Of a stretch of DNA of 64,000 bases, positions 34,070 to 46,509 are shown piece by piece. The translations under genes were made by a program, and so were the position numbers. The notes beneath the pieces were generated by a model. That model was given only the letters and a program-made list of their open reading frames with translations, did not search any database and was not told the origin of the DNA. Each line of letters begins with the position of its first letter. The first letter of the stretch is position 1. The stretch is from NCBI GenBank assembly GCA_907163375.1, contig CAJQUW010005239.1:265366-329365 (forward strand), given 5' to 3'. This DNA comes from Prostheceraeus crozeri (taxonomy: Eukaryota > Platyhelminthes > Polycladida > Euryleptidae).

Positions 34070-34787
34070 CCTGCTCTGACATTTAACAGCGACCAGTAGA
34101 CACAGCACTTCATAATAATGTAGAAAACATAGGTTTAAGTGAACTCGTTGATCTCGTTAAAATAACTGAGCGATGTTCTCTGTCACCCTCTACAGTATTC
34201 AGAATAGTGTCACGCTTGCTTAATAATTATTGTATAACATGCCTACAAGGTGAAATACATGCAATGCTTAAACAAAAGGTTTTAAAATTTAGAATATTTT
34301 ACATTTGTGTAATGTATGTCTAATGTCAACAATTACGTATACTTAACAAAGGATAACCCACTCACTCGATCAACGATGTGCGTCGCCTTATAGTTTATTT
34401 TTTAATTCTCTTAGTTGCTAGGTAGGCCTAAACGCATTTTTGCCTTTTAATCGATCTATGAAAATTTCATGGTACCCAGAGTTCCGTTATTTCCGAAATT
34501 TTCCGCTTTTTCGAAAATAGTCCTTTATTTCTCGTTTTTTTTACCAATTTTTCCGTTATTTTCTTTTTTCTTCATTTTCCGTTATTTCCTTTTTTCTTCA
34601 ATTGTCATATGTAAATTGCAAAATGATCCTGAATCTTGTTATCGTATTCCTGGAACTTTCATAGTAACATTCAAATAAGTTGATTAAAGTGAAATACGCT
34701 TAGGTGCAATAATCTTAATCTCTTGCCCCAGGTGTGAATATAATGTGATTTTGAGGAGGGTCTACAAAGGGAATATTGATATATGCG
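34070..34787. other. Intergenic DNA
   Basis: No gene is seen. 34480-34610 is a T-rich, repetitive TTTCCGTTATTT tract that gives a meaningless phenylalanine-rich frame. Confidence 0.5.
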
Positions 34788-35996
34788 CTAGAGATGTACA
34801 TGGCTCGACCTGACGAGCCGCGAGTCGATGTGATTTTGAAATATTCAAGCCGAGCTGAACCGAGTCGTACAATGCTAGAGCCAAGCCGAACTGACGAGCC
34901 GTTTTAATTTTGGGTAAAATAAAGTTGAAATTCAACCTAATGTACAGTGTCAATACACATAGTTTGTTAACAAGTACTGATTGCAGAACATTTACTGGAT
35001 ATAATTACAGTTGCATCATCAATTGTAGATTGTGATGGAATTCTTCACTTGACGATAAAGTTAGTAACATGGTAACATTACAATGATTACCTTGTCTTAT
35101 GAAAATTCCTGGTTGTATTGATGCAATACTTATACATGGCTATGGTTTTCCTTGTCTATCATTCTTTCAAATTTCCTACGCAGTTTTCTACTTTTCATTT
35201 TCTCTAGCGATCTGATACATCTGACTAATATAATCACGCATCAGTTTTATCATAAATTTTGAGAAAGACATTCATCGCAGCGCAAACTATCATTTGGGGA
35301 TGATGGTCCTTGACGAATAATCCTTGAAGAGCCTCTAGTCCATCAATCTTAGGATAAGAATATCAAAGCTGTCCATTGCTGAGTTTATGCAAAGGTTTTA
35401 AAGTCTCCTAAATGAATGAGTTTTAATTCTTTGATAAATTCATGCTTTCATGTTGTAATTTAAGTCACAAAATTTCGGGAAATAATTCGATGTATTTTTT
35501 TAAAAAATTCATTAGACATATTGTTTGACTTACAAATTCATTCATTTGGTAGGCTACAAAATCAGTTAAAATGAAGAAAAATCAGATTTTGGAAAAACCC
35601 ATTCCGATGTAAAGCTATAAACCTCGTTTTATAACTACAATTGCGATTAGGCCTACCCATAAATATCGTGTATGACAAAACATTCATCTAAATATATCGA
35701 ATTCGATATTATCTAAAAAATATTTTTGTATACCTTAACTCTAACTCTGAAGTAGGTCTTTAAATTCTATAAATCATTATCCTAATAGTTAAGACTTTAA
35801 ATAGGCCTACTTATTAAATACTACCAAATGTAGTTAGCCTACATAAAAAAATTAAATAAAAATCTATCTTACACCTATATTGCACCTTAAACGATATATT
35901 TTAAGCCAAGCCGAAGAGCTGCGGCTCCGACCGGCTCGAACAAGTGGAGCCGAGCCGCCATCGGTTTTGCTCGGCTCGGCTTAGGTACATCTCTAG
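34788..35996. mobile_element. 1.2 kb non-autonomous DNA transposon
   Basis: The left end CTAGAGATGTACATGGCTCG and the right end (reverse complement CTAGAGATGTACCTAAGCCG) are inverted. They are followed by GAGCCG/CGGCTC-rich stretches on both sides and an AT-rich core without coding frames. The hexamer TATGCG stands directly outside both ends (34782-34787 and 35997-36002). If the end is taken as TAGAG it fits the hAT rule with a 6-of-8 match in the target duplication. Confidence 0.75.
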
Positions 35997-37229
35997 TATG
36001 CGTTTATACGTATGGGATGTTTCTGATGAAATCGAAAAATCTTTTCTATTTTTGCTGCTCCTGCATCACATCATCACATCTGGGCTGTTTGTAGAAACAT
36101 AGAGATCAATTCAATAAAAGAAGGACAAGCTTTGAATGTACAAATTTCTTCTGAATTCTTCAGATCCGTTTAAGGGTGCAAAACTCAATGTAATCCTACT
36201 TTAGCTTTTTATCATTTTCTGATCACATCGTTAAAATATTGCGCTCGTACTTTCATGCACCAAATATTTGTGGTGCTTCTGTCTTTTATGTTTATGTAAT
36301 CTATCATTTAGTACAAAAGTACAGTTTACAGATGCATCCATGTTTAGTGAACAATAGGTCTATGGCAGTATTACTGTATCAAGTCCTACGCTACATCTTA
36401 ACCCTCATCGCCACACCTGTCTACCTGTGTAGACGACATGTTTTTTGAAACACTGCAACTTCTTCAAAAATGATGATATCTTGATGAAATATATTTTCCA
36501 TGTATATTTTTTAAGCATTATGCTATCCTTAGAATTGCAGATCTAAAATCAATTTCGGTCATGTCAAACACGCACAACAATCATATTCGGCACACCTGTG
36601 TACCTTTGCATAAGTCAGCACTTAATGTACAAAAATTTTGGATTTTCGGAAGACAATAATTAAACTCTTGGTTCTGTTTGAGTGTCAGGCGTGCTTAGTT
36701 GTCTGAGAGAACATTTTACGGAAGTTCTTTTATGAGTCACAACGGTCAAAGTTCGTTTGGTTAAGTGAAGGATTGCCACAATAAAAACTGCATTTGTGTT
36801 TTGTAAGTGGCAGTCTGAAAGATATTCTACAAGGTATGTGGCGTTGGTCAGTCGAAGAAGTCAAAGTCCACTCCGCATTGGTTGAATCATTGCACAAGAG
36901 GAATTGGTTCATACATGATAGAAATATTCACTTCCAACTTCAGTAGGATATCATCAATCGTTATTCTACGAAGTTCAGCGACGTTCAGTAGATTGGCGAT
37001 CAACCTAAACCTTAGTTTGGTGCCTGTCTGCATAATATTATCATAACATGCTCACATGAATGGTGAAATTAATTATTTCGAAATTTTTTTTGAAGCTATG
37101 AAATTCAATTAGTGAACATATTCGAACATTTTTCAATAGTAAGTACTACTATCTAGTAGATGCTGATTGCTCATTGCAGTTCATGAAGAATGTGAACCTA
37201 GGTAACTTATCCGTTTTTTTTCTTTATCC
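35997..37229. other. Intergenic DNA
   Basis: No gene or element is recognised. Confidence 0.5.
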
Positions 37230-37620
37230 GTTTAACGTCCTTTTCTCCATCTCCGTTGGGTTGGACGATGATAGCTCTCGGAATTTCTCCCCCCCCCCCC
37301 AGCCACTCAATTCGCGCAGTCACAGCTGCATTCGTTCCACCACCGGAATCCAACATGTCTCCCAAGTATCAGAAATGGGTAACAGTGTCGCACCTGAGCA
37401 TCTCTTGCCCTCTTCACTTGTCAATAATTGCGCCAATTCTTTCCTTTTCCTCTCTTGAGATTGTCAAATGATCTTGCGGGCATTCTCCTTTGCCTTTGCA
37501 TATCGCGAATCGCATTCTCTTTTCTTCCACTGCTGCGGCTACTTCTTCGCACCACCATGAGTCAGTATGTCTCGGTGCACACTTCGTCTTACCGCTAAGT
37601 GAAATAAGAAATGTAACTCT
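37230..37620 (-). pseudogene. LINE relic with internal deletion (endonuclease end joined to RT end)
   Basis: Read on the minus strand from 37620: TDSWWCEEVAAAVEEKRMRF matches the linker after the LINE endonuclease (WWN.EV..A..EKK). After about 60 residues it passes to YLGDMLDSGGGTNAAVTARI, which belongs after the polymerase core. Several hundred residues of reverse transcriptase are thus missing. Stops and a shift at the C run (37290s) also interrupt it. Confidence 0.7.
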
Positions 37621-37724
37621 AGGTCTACATTATGTATTCAACTACTCAAATATTCTTCGTTTTTGCCGCATTAGTGTGAATTAATCTGTTTAAGTTAAAA
37701 ATCTTTTTCAAATCAATCGTAGAG

Positions 37725-38135
37725 GTGGCGCTATCAAAGTGCCCATTACAAGTGAGCTGCTCAAAGTTGAGAAGAACGATAGAGCTGATGCAAAAAGCGA
37801 GCGGTGAATTTCGACGAGATCAGCAGGCGTCTTCTGCCTATCACCAACGACAAAGCTTGGAAAAAGAAAGGAAAGAAATATTAAATGGAATCGAAGTTGC
37901 TGATCTTCAGACAGAAAAAGGAAATTCTCGACTGGAGACTGCTCTCGACAGTAGAAATATACAAAGAGATAAGAAGATCTTGCATGGACAGGAATTAATT
38001 CACACGAGTTTGGAAAGAAAGAAGGAACTTAAAGTGGAATTGGTTGGTGTGAATCAAAATGACAATGACTTCACTCACTCATCTCTTTTTGCGTCCTTTT
38101 CCAGAAGATGGTGGTTTATGCGCTTACTGCTTTAG
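37725..38135 (+). CDS. Uncharacterised coiled-coil-like open frame or exon
   Basis: A 136-codon frame with no ATG at its start (first ATG at about codon 23). It follows an AG that could be a splice acceptor (ATCAATCGTAG, 37721) and ends at TAG 38133. The middle (QRQSLEKERKEILNGIEVAD, then LERKKELKVEL) is rich in Glu, Lys, Arg and Gln with heptad-like Leu/Ile, suggesting a coiled coil. It sits between two LINE relics, and its last codons abut one of them. It may be a host exon, LINE ORF1 debris or chance. No family is recognised. Confidence 0.25.
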   Translation: MALSKCPLQVSCSKLRRTIELMQKASGEFRRDQQASSAYHQRQSLEKERKEILNGIEVADLQTEKGNSRLETALDSRNIQRDKKILHGQELIHTSLERKKELKVELVGVNQNDNDFTHSSLFASFSRRWWFMRLLL

Positions 38136-38560
38136 TATGAATTTCCAACGGGCATCCGCTTCCTGGGCTCCCACACGTTTGGATCATCTTTCACCACTTG
38201 TTCCCAGGTCTTCTTTTGTCTACCTGCTCCTCTTTTACCATCTCCTTCCATCCACATCACTTTTCTGATCCACTCTGTCTCATCCCTTCTTACCACGTGG
38301 CCAAACCAACGTAGTCTTTGCCTTCTCACGATATCTGTGATGTTCTCAAGACCCATTGCTTCTCTGATGCTGTCATTCTATTTCCTGTCCGATAAACTGA
38401 CACCACACATCTACCTTGGCATTCACATCTCCAAACGTTCAAGCATCTTCTGATGGGATGAAAGCAGCGGTTATGACTCGCAACCATAAAGCATAGCTTG
38501 CCGTATACAGGCTCCATATACATGACCCTTGGTTCTCAAAGATGGCAGTAGATTCAGTAG
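38132..38560 (-). pseudogene. LINE polyprotein C-terminal fragment
   Basis: On the minus strand from 38560 the sequence reads RTKGHVYGACIRQAMLYGCE, then MLERLEM, SLSDRK, NDSIREAMGLENITDIVRRQ and LRWFGHVVRRDE, then GKRGAGRQKKTWEQVVKDD. This is the typical end of endonuclease-reverse transcriptase LINEs. One in-frame stop after GCES and a few shifts break it. Its order relative to 37230-37620 shows the two are separate insertions or rearranged. Confidence 0.85.
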
Positions 38561-41128
38561 ATTCTAACTTCTGATATACATACATATCTATATCTTTATT
38601 CATTATGCTACTTTGTTATTACAGTCAGTTTCTCCACTTCTTCAGATTGGCGGAGGCTAATAATACGGAGGAGAGGGTGATACGAAGGCAAAAATTGTCA
38701 TTTTTATGAAAGTCTACGCGCACAGTTGAATAATACTTTCTTCCTTTATGTTGACAGTTGATTGGTAGCGTCTCACTTGTGTTCTAATTTCATGTGCCAA
38801 ATGCAAATCATAACCCTTTCGTTAGATACTTTATGTACAATTTGTATGACACACAAAATACAATGTGATTTGATGAGGTGAATCAATGGGATTAGACAAT
38901 ATTAGAAATATTAACAAGATTTTCAACCATGGATGTTTTTATATATTCAAATAATGAGCGTAAAGCGTCAAACTGGTTGAAAATACATGAATGACGCTGT
39001 GTGGCAAACTTAACGTATTCCTTTATTTTTCCGTTATTATTCTTCGGTAATAGCGCTGGGAACCCTGAAATTTTGCTCGACTCGACTCGAGGCTCACAAA
39101 AGTCCGACTCGCATGGCCCTATCATTTACATAAACCTTCTATCTTACCATCGATGGCAGTGTGTTGACTTCTGTTGGGAGGGTTAAATTGAATCAGTGCT
39201 CTTTCCCTTGTTGTAATGCGAAAGTTAGAAATCGTTCATTTTTTCTGCAACTAAAAAGAAATCGAAACATGGTTTCCATGGATGCAATGAAAAATGATAT
39301 AACCAATTCAACCGGAATTTCATAACTTTATCATGATATCGCGCACTGCAAGCAATCTACAGAAATGTCAATCCGTTTGGCTTTTATCTGGCTTGAAGAG
39401 ACTTAGCCGATTTCACCCCATCCTGCCCTGCTAGCTTTTTATCAAACCGGAACTCGACTGGTTTTTTCCACTCGAAAAAAAGCTTCCCTCCAGCGTCAAA
39501 AATGCTTGCACCTCGTGATATTGCATAATAAATGAGTCAGTGCAAAAACTAGGTGATCCTGTGCATCACGACGGATCATGTCATACTACGTAACTCATGG
39601 ATTCTGAATTGGTGTCTGTTGTTGAAGTCGGGTGACATTGGAGCATGCAATGGAGAGCGACATTCGGGCAGCGAAATCGTTGCATGCTGACTAGCAATTT
39701 TACAACATGTTGTGATCACTGCCTAAAATAAATAGGCTTGCAAAGTAAAAGTAGAGACTCTAAAAATGATCTGGGTGAAGAGGGAGGGGCAGGGGTTTGG
39801 CATGAGCTTGAGTGAGGAGCTTCTGCATTGAGAATGCATGTCCATTTCAATATCATGAAAAATGATCACTGCTGCCGGTGCATGTACAGTCCATGCAAAG
39901 CACTCAAAATTGACAAGCATGATACATGGCGAAATTTGTTTGATGTGTATTAGCATTATGCCTAGTGAAATAAATAGGTTTATTCCCCATTTTTTCATGC
40001 TTTTGATTTAGTAGTAATGCTGATTTGCTGCGTGTAGGTCATCAAATTAACCAATAAGGTTTTCCAGTGACATATTTACTTTTTCATAAGCTTAATAAAT
40101 ATGATTTGATCATAGATGTTTGAGAAGTGCGAGAATGCAAGACATTTTCGAGATTAAACGGAAAGACATTCTGTATTCAAGTGCCTATTGTATTGTAGAA
40201 AGCAGTTGTACCGAAACTGATACCGCTATGCGTCACGACACGCGAATTGTTGACTGGATATGAGAAGCAGAATGGTTTTGTTCATTTGATATATTATTTA
40301 TTACAGTTTTCCCTTATGTCCGAAATAGCCTTACTGTTGATCTATGTCGGACAGAAAAAAAGTTTGAATTTCAAATTTGAAATTTAATTCGAAATTTTCA
40401 AATTAAATTCAAAAACTAGACCGTAGGCAGTTGAAGCATACGCACCCTGCATATCATGCAAAACTTGAAAGTTTGCCGTCACCTAAATTTTTGAAGGTGT
40501 TCAAAAAGTTTTCGTTTTTGTCCGAGCAAGCCGTGCCCCCCTCCCCCATCCATTCATTATTTTTTCGATTTTTGATGAGAAATGGCGAAATCAACAGAAA
40601 AGTCGTGACATCCAATGTTACGGATTTGCTCGACAAACATAAATAATTGCAGAGTGTCGTTTTAGCCTATCCGTTTTGATAATGCATTAAACGACGTTTA
40701 ACTCATCTTACTGATGAATTGTCACTACAGATACCTCACTGCTTCATCTACCTCCCTAAGGCTGCTGAGTTATCCGTGGTTTGCTATATTCTAATGATTC
40801 GACAGCAATTTACCGTCTCCACCGCGATGAATGCATTGTAGTGACTTATGGCAGAACCAGTCAATTCTTTTAATGTGGATGATGGTAGAACTCATCATTT
40901 TTTTAAAAAGATAAAGCAAGTACTCAACTTTCTAGTCTACTCGTATTCCTACTCTGGTCGGACGAGTTGCGATCGACAGAATGGGATGTTGGATGTTGAT
41001 ATTCTTTCAGACGTTATTTGTGTCACATCTCTATAATAGTCATTCACATTTTCTGATCTTTCGCTAGCAGATGAGTGTATGACAAAATTGTAATCAGTTT
41101 ACATTGCGTTTTCAGATCCCACTTGGGA
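38561..41128. other. Intergenic DNA upstream of LTO1
   Basis: No gene is recognised. At 39046-39120 lies a CTCGACTCGACTCGAG-rich patch ending AGGGCCAT. It faces a similar patch at 32863-32935 (CTAGGGCCCCGTGAGT) and could be the other end of a very decayed element, but the match is weak. Confidence 0.4.
41114..41115 (+). promoter_or_regulatory. Candidate splice acceptor just before the LTO1 start codon
   Basis: TTGCGTTTTCAG ends at 41115, 13 bases before the ATG. It implies a 5'-UTR intron or trans-splicing of a leader. A similar site precedes TAF11. Confidence 0.4.
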
Positions 41129-41170
41129 ATGGATTTTGATTCATTTGACGAAATTGTTATGATGGATCAG
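41129..41170 (+). CDS. LTO1: LTO1 homologue, exon 1
   Basis: Encodes residues 1-14 (MDFDSFDEIVMMDQ), which align with the start of human LTO1/ORAOV1 (DIFDAIVMADE, recalled from memory). The exon ends at a consensus donor (CAG|gtgaga) in phase 0. The intron is 5719 bp and runs to the acceptor at 46889. The ATG at 41129 is the only one that gives the family N-terminus. The intron holds a 233-bp MITE (41497-41729), a Penelope-like relic (42960-43600) and a 222-bp-arm inverted repeat (45726-46509). A missed tiny exon inside the intron is possible, because the join is two or three residues shorter than in human. Confidence 0.8.
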
Positions 41171-41496
41171 GTGAGAGAAGTCAAGATAAATTTATATGTA
41201 TTCGCTGTACAGGTGCATCATTGGATATGAATTATGTTTAACTACTTTAACTATAAGTAAAACAGCTAATTATGTCTTTATCTGGTTCTGGGTGAAAGTG
41301 GACCTGAAACTCGGCTTGGGAAAGCTGCCCCAGGAAAGCCTCAAATGAACACGAACATTCTGAGCAACAAATAAAGCTTGAGTTTCTGTTAAAGATTAAC
41401 CGGAAAATCAACGGCTTCTGGCAAGCCTCTGATATATACTGGAAAGTATGCCTGTTTTCAAACCGTCAAAGTCTATTGAATTTTGGTTGACATTTA

Positions 41497-41729
41497 TGCC
41501 GTCCAAAGGTAAAAGTGCGTAACTGACATTTTGACGATTTTCAGTAGAGCCAATTTTGTCTTTTTGCATACTGTGATTTCTTGTTTGATTGTAATCCAAA
41601 ACTTCTATCGTCTACTTATAGAACAGATATATAATTGAATATAGGTGTACAAATTGACTTTTTATCTAAAAGTACAAAAAACTGAATATCGCCAAAATGT
41701 CAGTTACGCACTTTTACCTTTTGACGGCA
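41497..41729. mobile_element. 233-bp MITE in the LTO1 intron
   Basis: Arms 41497-41545 and 41681-41729 (49 bp) are inverted with a few mismatches: TGCCGTC-AAAGGTAAAAGTG then CGTAACTGACATTTTG. The core is non-coding and AT-rich. No clear target duplication; superfamily unknown. Confidence 0.8.
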
Positions 41730-42959
41730 GAAGAAACGCATGTTCTATAATATGTTGCTTCTGTTCTCTAAATATTTTCGTGTCTCTCATGTGGACAGGT
41801 TTGTCAATACCATTAGAGACAATTAAGTGCCAGGACGATTTTAACTTGACACTCTTTATCATACAAAATAACTTGTATTTGTATGTATGATAAGCGTCTT
41901 CATCACAGATTGTCAGGTCGTGGACCGTGATGACGTTTGCCTGTAAATAATTAGTCCTATCAATCGTCTTCAGCTCCGCGTCTGTCATGCCTATGTCAGT
42001 TATAATGCGTGTTTTCTTCTCCCACGTCTGTCATGCTCGTCGTCCTGATTTTCCGTTCAGATTTGTTCCGTCATCCTCGTACTCCGGATTTCCTTTCCTC
42101 TTGTCAAACGGCTGTACATGTACTGTAGTTGTTCCCCGGCATCCCTTTTTTTAAGCCGCTAGACCACCGCCGAGGGGTGATAGTGTTCACACATGTGAGG
42201 CTTCGGCCTCCAGAGAACTCAGCAAACGTTGTTCGTGCTGTCTTAGTTGTGAATTCGTGTCATTACTTTCCATAATTCCCTAGAAATCATAATTCATCAT
42301 GCGGCAAATTTTACTGGACACCTGATGTTCCGATGTTTGAAGTAGCTGTAGTGGTAAGCAAACTAGTTCCATATCATATAAATTTGCGGACTGATTAGTT
42401 AATAATTATGCGGGTATCTCGACTCTCATTTAGTCGCGCAATTTTGAGCTTTGAGAACCCTGTGGCGGGATCCTAGAGCTTCCCCTCTGATTCTGATGTT
42501 CCTACGACTTAATCGTTCTCAAAGCTTGGTGGTTAAGTGGGTTGTACTTGTTCCAATGGTAGTATCAGCTTTGGTCAACTCGGTTATCTTGTTGGTGCCA
42601 ATGGCAGTTTAAAATTTGAATTGAACATTTTTTCAGAATATTGAATTATTTGAGCATCTGCAGGAATTTGATGGTAGATGGCTTCGGATACAAAGCAACT
42701 TAAATTTAGTGTGACGTTCCGCCCAGACAGCTTAATCATGCACGAATGACTGACTATTTGGAATGTGCACGGCAGCAAAATTATATCACAACTCACGTAA
42801 ATTAATATGCAAATCAATGGAAAGTTTTTTGGAATTATGTGGTACAAAATAAAGATGCAGAAAATAATGTTGCTAACAACAAAATAAAGAAGCAGGAAGA
42901 AGAAGAGCATTATGTGACAAGTTGATGACGTCACTACCGGCATTTTTGATATACACACA
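41730..42959. other. LTO1 intron, no further feature
   Basis: Intronic DNA with no recognised coding or RNA feature. Confidence 0.5.
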
Positions 42960-43600
42960 TGCACTTTCCAGATTCTTTCTTTTCAAATAACCATGTAAGT
43001 TGCGATGAATAATTTCCCATTCGATTTGAATTGCATCCCCCAATGATCAGTAATTAAAAGGTCTTTTGCTGGCGAAGGGTTATTTGAGATCATATGTTCT
43101 TTAATGCGTGTGCCTATCATTCGCGAAGTCTCACCAATATAATACTTGCAGCATAATTTACATTTAATTTTGTAATTTTTTGGGGGGATGAAATTTGTGT
43201 CTTAAACCGCTTCCCGAATCATACCAAACATCCGCACTATTGTGCACTCCTGTTCTCTTCATCAAGTTGGAAATTTTTCTTATGATGACTTCGCTAATGA
43301 AAAGGATCTTCATTGTTCAATAATATTCTCGCAGTTTCCTCCTTACTCGCACATGATATGTCTTTGAACTTCAATTTTCTGCATGTCTTCTTAATAAATG
43401 ACAAGGGGTGTCTATTACGAAGTAATTTATTGAAAGTCTTCTGAATTGAGTAATCGCGGTTTTCTGGTGTTGTAGATCTTCTCTCAACCCGAATTACCTC
43501 ACCAATTAGCACCGACCGCTTCTGAGAGATTAGGCCACCAGCAATCCAAGGAAAAATTGAACCGCTGTGCATTCCTTCATGTAAAGGCGAGAAGAAAAAG
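42960..43600 (-). pseudogene. Penelope-like element fragment (RT end and GIY-YIG nuclease)
   Basis: On the minus strand from 43600, GLISQKRSVLIGEVIRVERR and then FNKLLRNRHPLSFIKK match the end of the Penelope-like reverse transcriptase (S..KR.V..GE..R...). In a shifted frame CKLCCKYYIGETSRMIGTRI and KEHMISN follow. This is the zinc-knuckle plus GIY-YIG endonuclease (YIGET.R...RI.EH) that defines the canonical Penelope group. One or more frame changes separate the two. The polymerase core is absent. It lies antisense inside the LTO1 intron. Confidence 0.8.
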
Positions 43601-45725
43601 TATGATTCATATTTTGCCGAATATCACAATCTAGATAATGTAAATATCCATCACTGTTAGGTAATTTTATGGTGAATTTTGTCGCCGTGGAAACTAAATT
43701 GGATTCAACGTAGCAAAGTGCGTCAAGGTAACAAAATTAAAAAAAAACAAAACAAGCTAATGACTAGTTAATTTTCAATAGGTACAAAATATGATTTAAA
43801 AGAAAATTTTTATATCCTAGAATGTCTAAAAATTTTAAAAATACTTGCTAGAAGGACAAACAACACTTCTCTTCTCCTCATGTGTAATAAATTGGCGAGT
43901 AAGTCGTTCTGCTCAAAATTATGTTTATCACTTATATATTGAAAATATCCTACTTAACAGTCTGCCCATTCAGATGATAAGATGACAGGTCTGTTTCCAA
44001 TCAAAATACCAGATCTAGCTAACACAGCGGGATTACGCTATCTAAAATCTACCAGGTGTGTAAGAGAATTAATATTAGTTCCTTGAGCTAAAACGTGAAA
44101 TAGAATTCTACAAAATATGCATAAAAATTATTTGACTATTTCTAATGAGGCCATTAACAGGAACTTGGTCAGGACGATCGCGTTTCGACCGCTTAATCCT
44201 GGATGCTCAAACCCGACCAAGCGCGATCCTGTGCATTTAAGATGCACAGCCTCAAAAATTAAATTTATAATAGAGAAAGATTAGCATCTATAAAAAAAAA
44301 TAGAGTCACTTTTGACTGAAATGTACCTCAGGCATTTGAAAGAAGGACATAGTGCAGCCAGTGGAGGTCACTAATAGAGGAGACATAATCAACAGTTCGG
44401 AAGGCGAAATATCTGCAGGCTAGGCAATCCAGACATAATCAACATAGCGTCTCCATACTCTCTTACCGACTGAGGTAATCGACTCAAAATTTTTCTTTTG
44501 ATGAAGTCCATTATGGCCTACTGAGTCGCGATGGAATTACTCATTGATAGGCCATTATGTTAATTTTAATTGACACAATTCATTAGAAAAAATTATTCAA
44601 TGTCAATGAAATTATTGTCATGATGTGGTTCATATCCAGTGAATTTAAAATCGTGTTTCTATGCGAATATACCTAAATAAAACTCGAAGTACCGTGAAAA
44701 TGCGAGGTTCCTCATCAGCATCAGCTCTAGGAACGTCTCCATATAGATTGATAACACTTGACGATACTTGAAATATTTGCCACGTATAATCTGGTTTCCA
44801 AAATGTTAATCATCGTACAAAACGATCAATACTAGAAATGCAAGTTATATGAGCATTCACGCCCGCCATCTAATGCTGCCACTGAACGGACCTGGTTTAT
44901 GATCTTCAAGGAAGAACATAAGTACTTGACAGAATCGACTCAGAGCATTTGCAATTTTCTAACCTCTTTAAAGTTTTCACAGTCGTCGATTTATATCGAT
45001 TTAAAATTTTGGTCAAAGCAAAATTAAATTTAGCGTCTTTAGTGGCTGGCTTTGTATATCGCCCAACAACAAAATTACCAGTTTCGATTGTGGCATATCG
45101 AAAATACATGCTTCTATTTCAGAAGTCATTTCATTGAGAAAAAGTCAGTCATTGAAATCATGTTGAGACATGGGATCGTGTTATGTCGCAAACGAAATAG
45201 AGTTTGTTTTATTCGATATTGGTTAGACAACAGCAGTTAATACTTTTACGTTCAGTATTGGCATTGTTGATACATTCAAGGACACTACTGCACCATATTA
45301 ACAGCAAACCTGAAATGAATCTCTCGATGAAAATGTTGCTATTTGAATGATGCGCTTTCATTTTGATGTCTGTTCGTCACCGTACATGATAGCGATGCAA
45401 TTCATTCATCGTTTCCTCTAAAATTTGACGCCTGTTTGCACTCTTCCATCCTACTCCATTGTCCTCACGCGCAGATCACCAATGACGTCATCACGTATTT
45501 TCGCTCAGCTCTAGCGACTTAGCGAAACAACATTCACTGCCGAGAGTCACGTCGAATGACTTCTCTTCCAACGGACAAGCGATTGAGGTCATGCTAAAAA
45601 ATCATGCGGAGTACACCTTCAAAAGTTATTCATTAACCTTCAAGTTGATCCGGTAGCTTCATTTGTACTTTGCCAATTGGTCTATAAGTGCGGTATAATG
45701 AATTGTGAATTTGGAATCTAAAATG
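43601..45725. other. LTO1 intron, no further feature
   Basis: AT-rich intron sequence without recognised elements. Confidence 0.5.
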
Positions 45726-46509
45726 CCGTTTGCTTGCTCATGGCCTCGCTTGTTCTCTCAAGTGAACTACAACAAGCCAAATGCTGATGCATTGACACAA
45801 GATAATAACAGGAGATAATGAGCAAAGTTAAAACTACGCAGTAAGCAAGAATGATGATATCAGATGATAGTACATTCCAAAACGGTAAAACTCAAAGAAA
45901 AGCTGTCTAGCTGCTACTTAAATAAAGCAATAGGTAGATTTAAAAGATATTATCAATAATCAATCAAAAACAAATCAAGTTCGTTTCAAGACATGCAGTC
46001 GGTCTTTCTGTGCATATAAGATCCGCTGCAACTCTTTGATGATAGCGCTTTCGGTCACCGAAAGTTGAAACTTTGTTTTGAGGGTCCTCACTGCTTTGAA
46101 TCATTGCTCAGCCTGTGGTAGAATATCTGTCTGTCACACTCAGTCCAGTGAAGTGTTACTGCCGATTGTACAGCTTTGGTAGATTTCGGTCTGGAGTTTG
46201 AGTTCTGTACCCACATGGGAATATGCTCAGCACGATTAATATCTAGACACCTTGAAGTTTTGCTGTCGTACCTTACTCCCCAATCCGTCTTTTAAATCTA
46301 CCTATTGCTTTATTTAAGTAGTAGCTAGATAGCTTTTCTATGAGTTTTACCGTTTTGGAATGTACTATCATCTGACATCATCATTCTTGCTTACTGCGTA
46401 GTTTTAACTTTGCTCATTATCTCCTGTTATTATCTTGTATCAATACATTAGCATTTGGCTTGTTGTAGTTCACTTGAGAGAACAAGCGAGGCCATGAGCA
46501 AGCAAACGG
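45726..46509. repeat. Inverted repeat with 222-bp arms in the LTO1 intron
   Basis: Bases 45726-45947 and 46288-46509 are reverse complements at a constant sum (92235), with scattered substitutions (roughly nine in ten bases agree). They are separated by 340 bp. Outer end CCGTTTGCTTGCTCATGG, inner end AATAGGTAGATTTAAAAGA. Non-coding. It fits a fold-back element or two MITEs inserted head to head. In the LTO1 pre-mRNA it could fold into a long duplex 380 bases before the acceptor. Confidence 0.88.

Noticed and set aside
32863-39120. A 6.2 kb element bounded by AGGGCC...CTCGACTCG patches
   Set aside because: The two ends share only short words, and the interval contains unrelated complete insertions; too weak to call.
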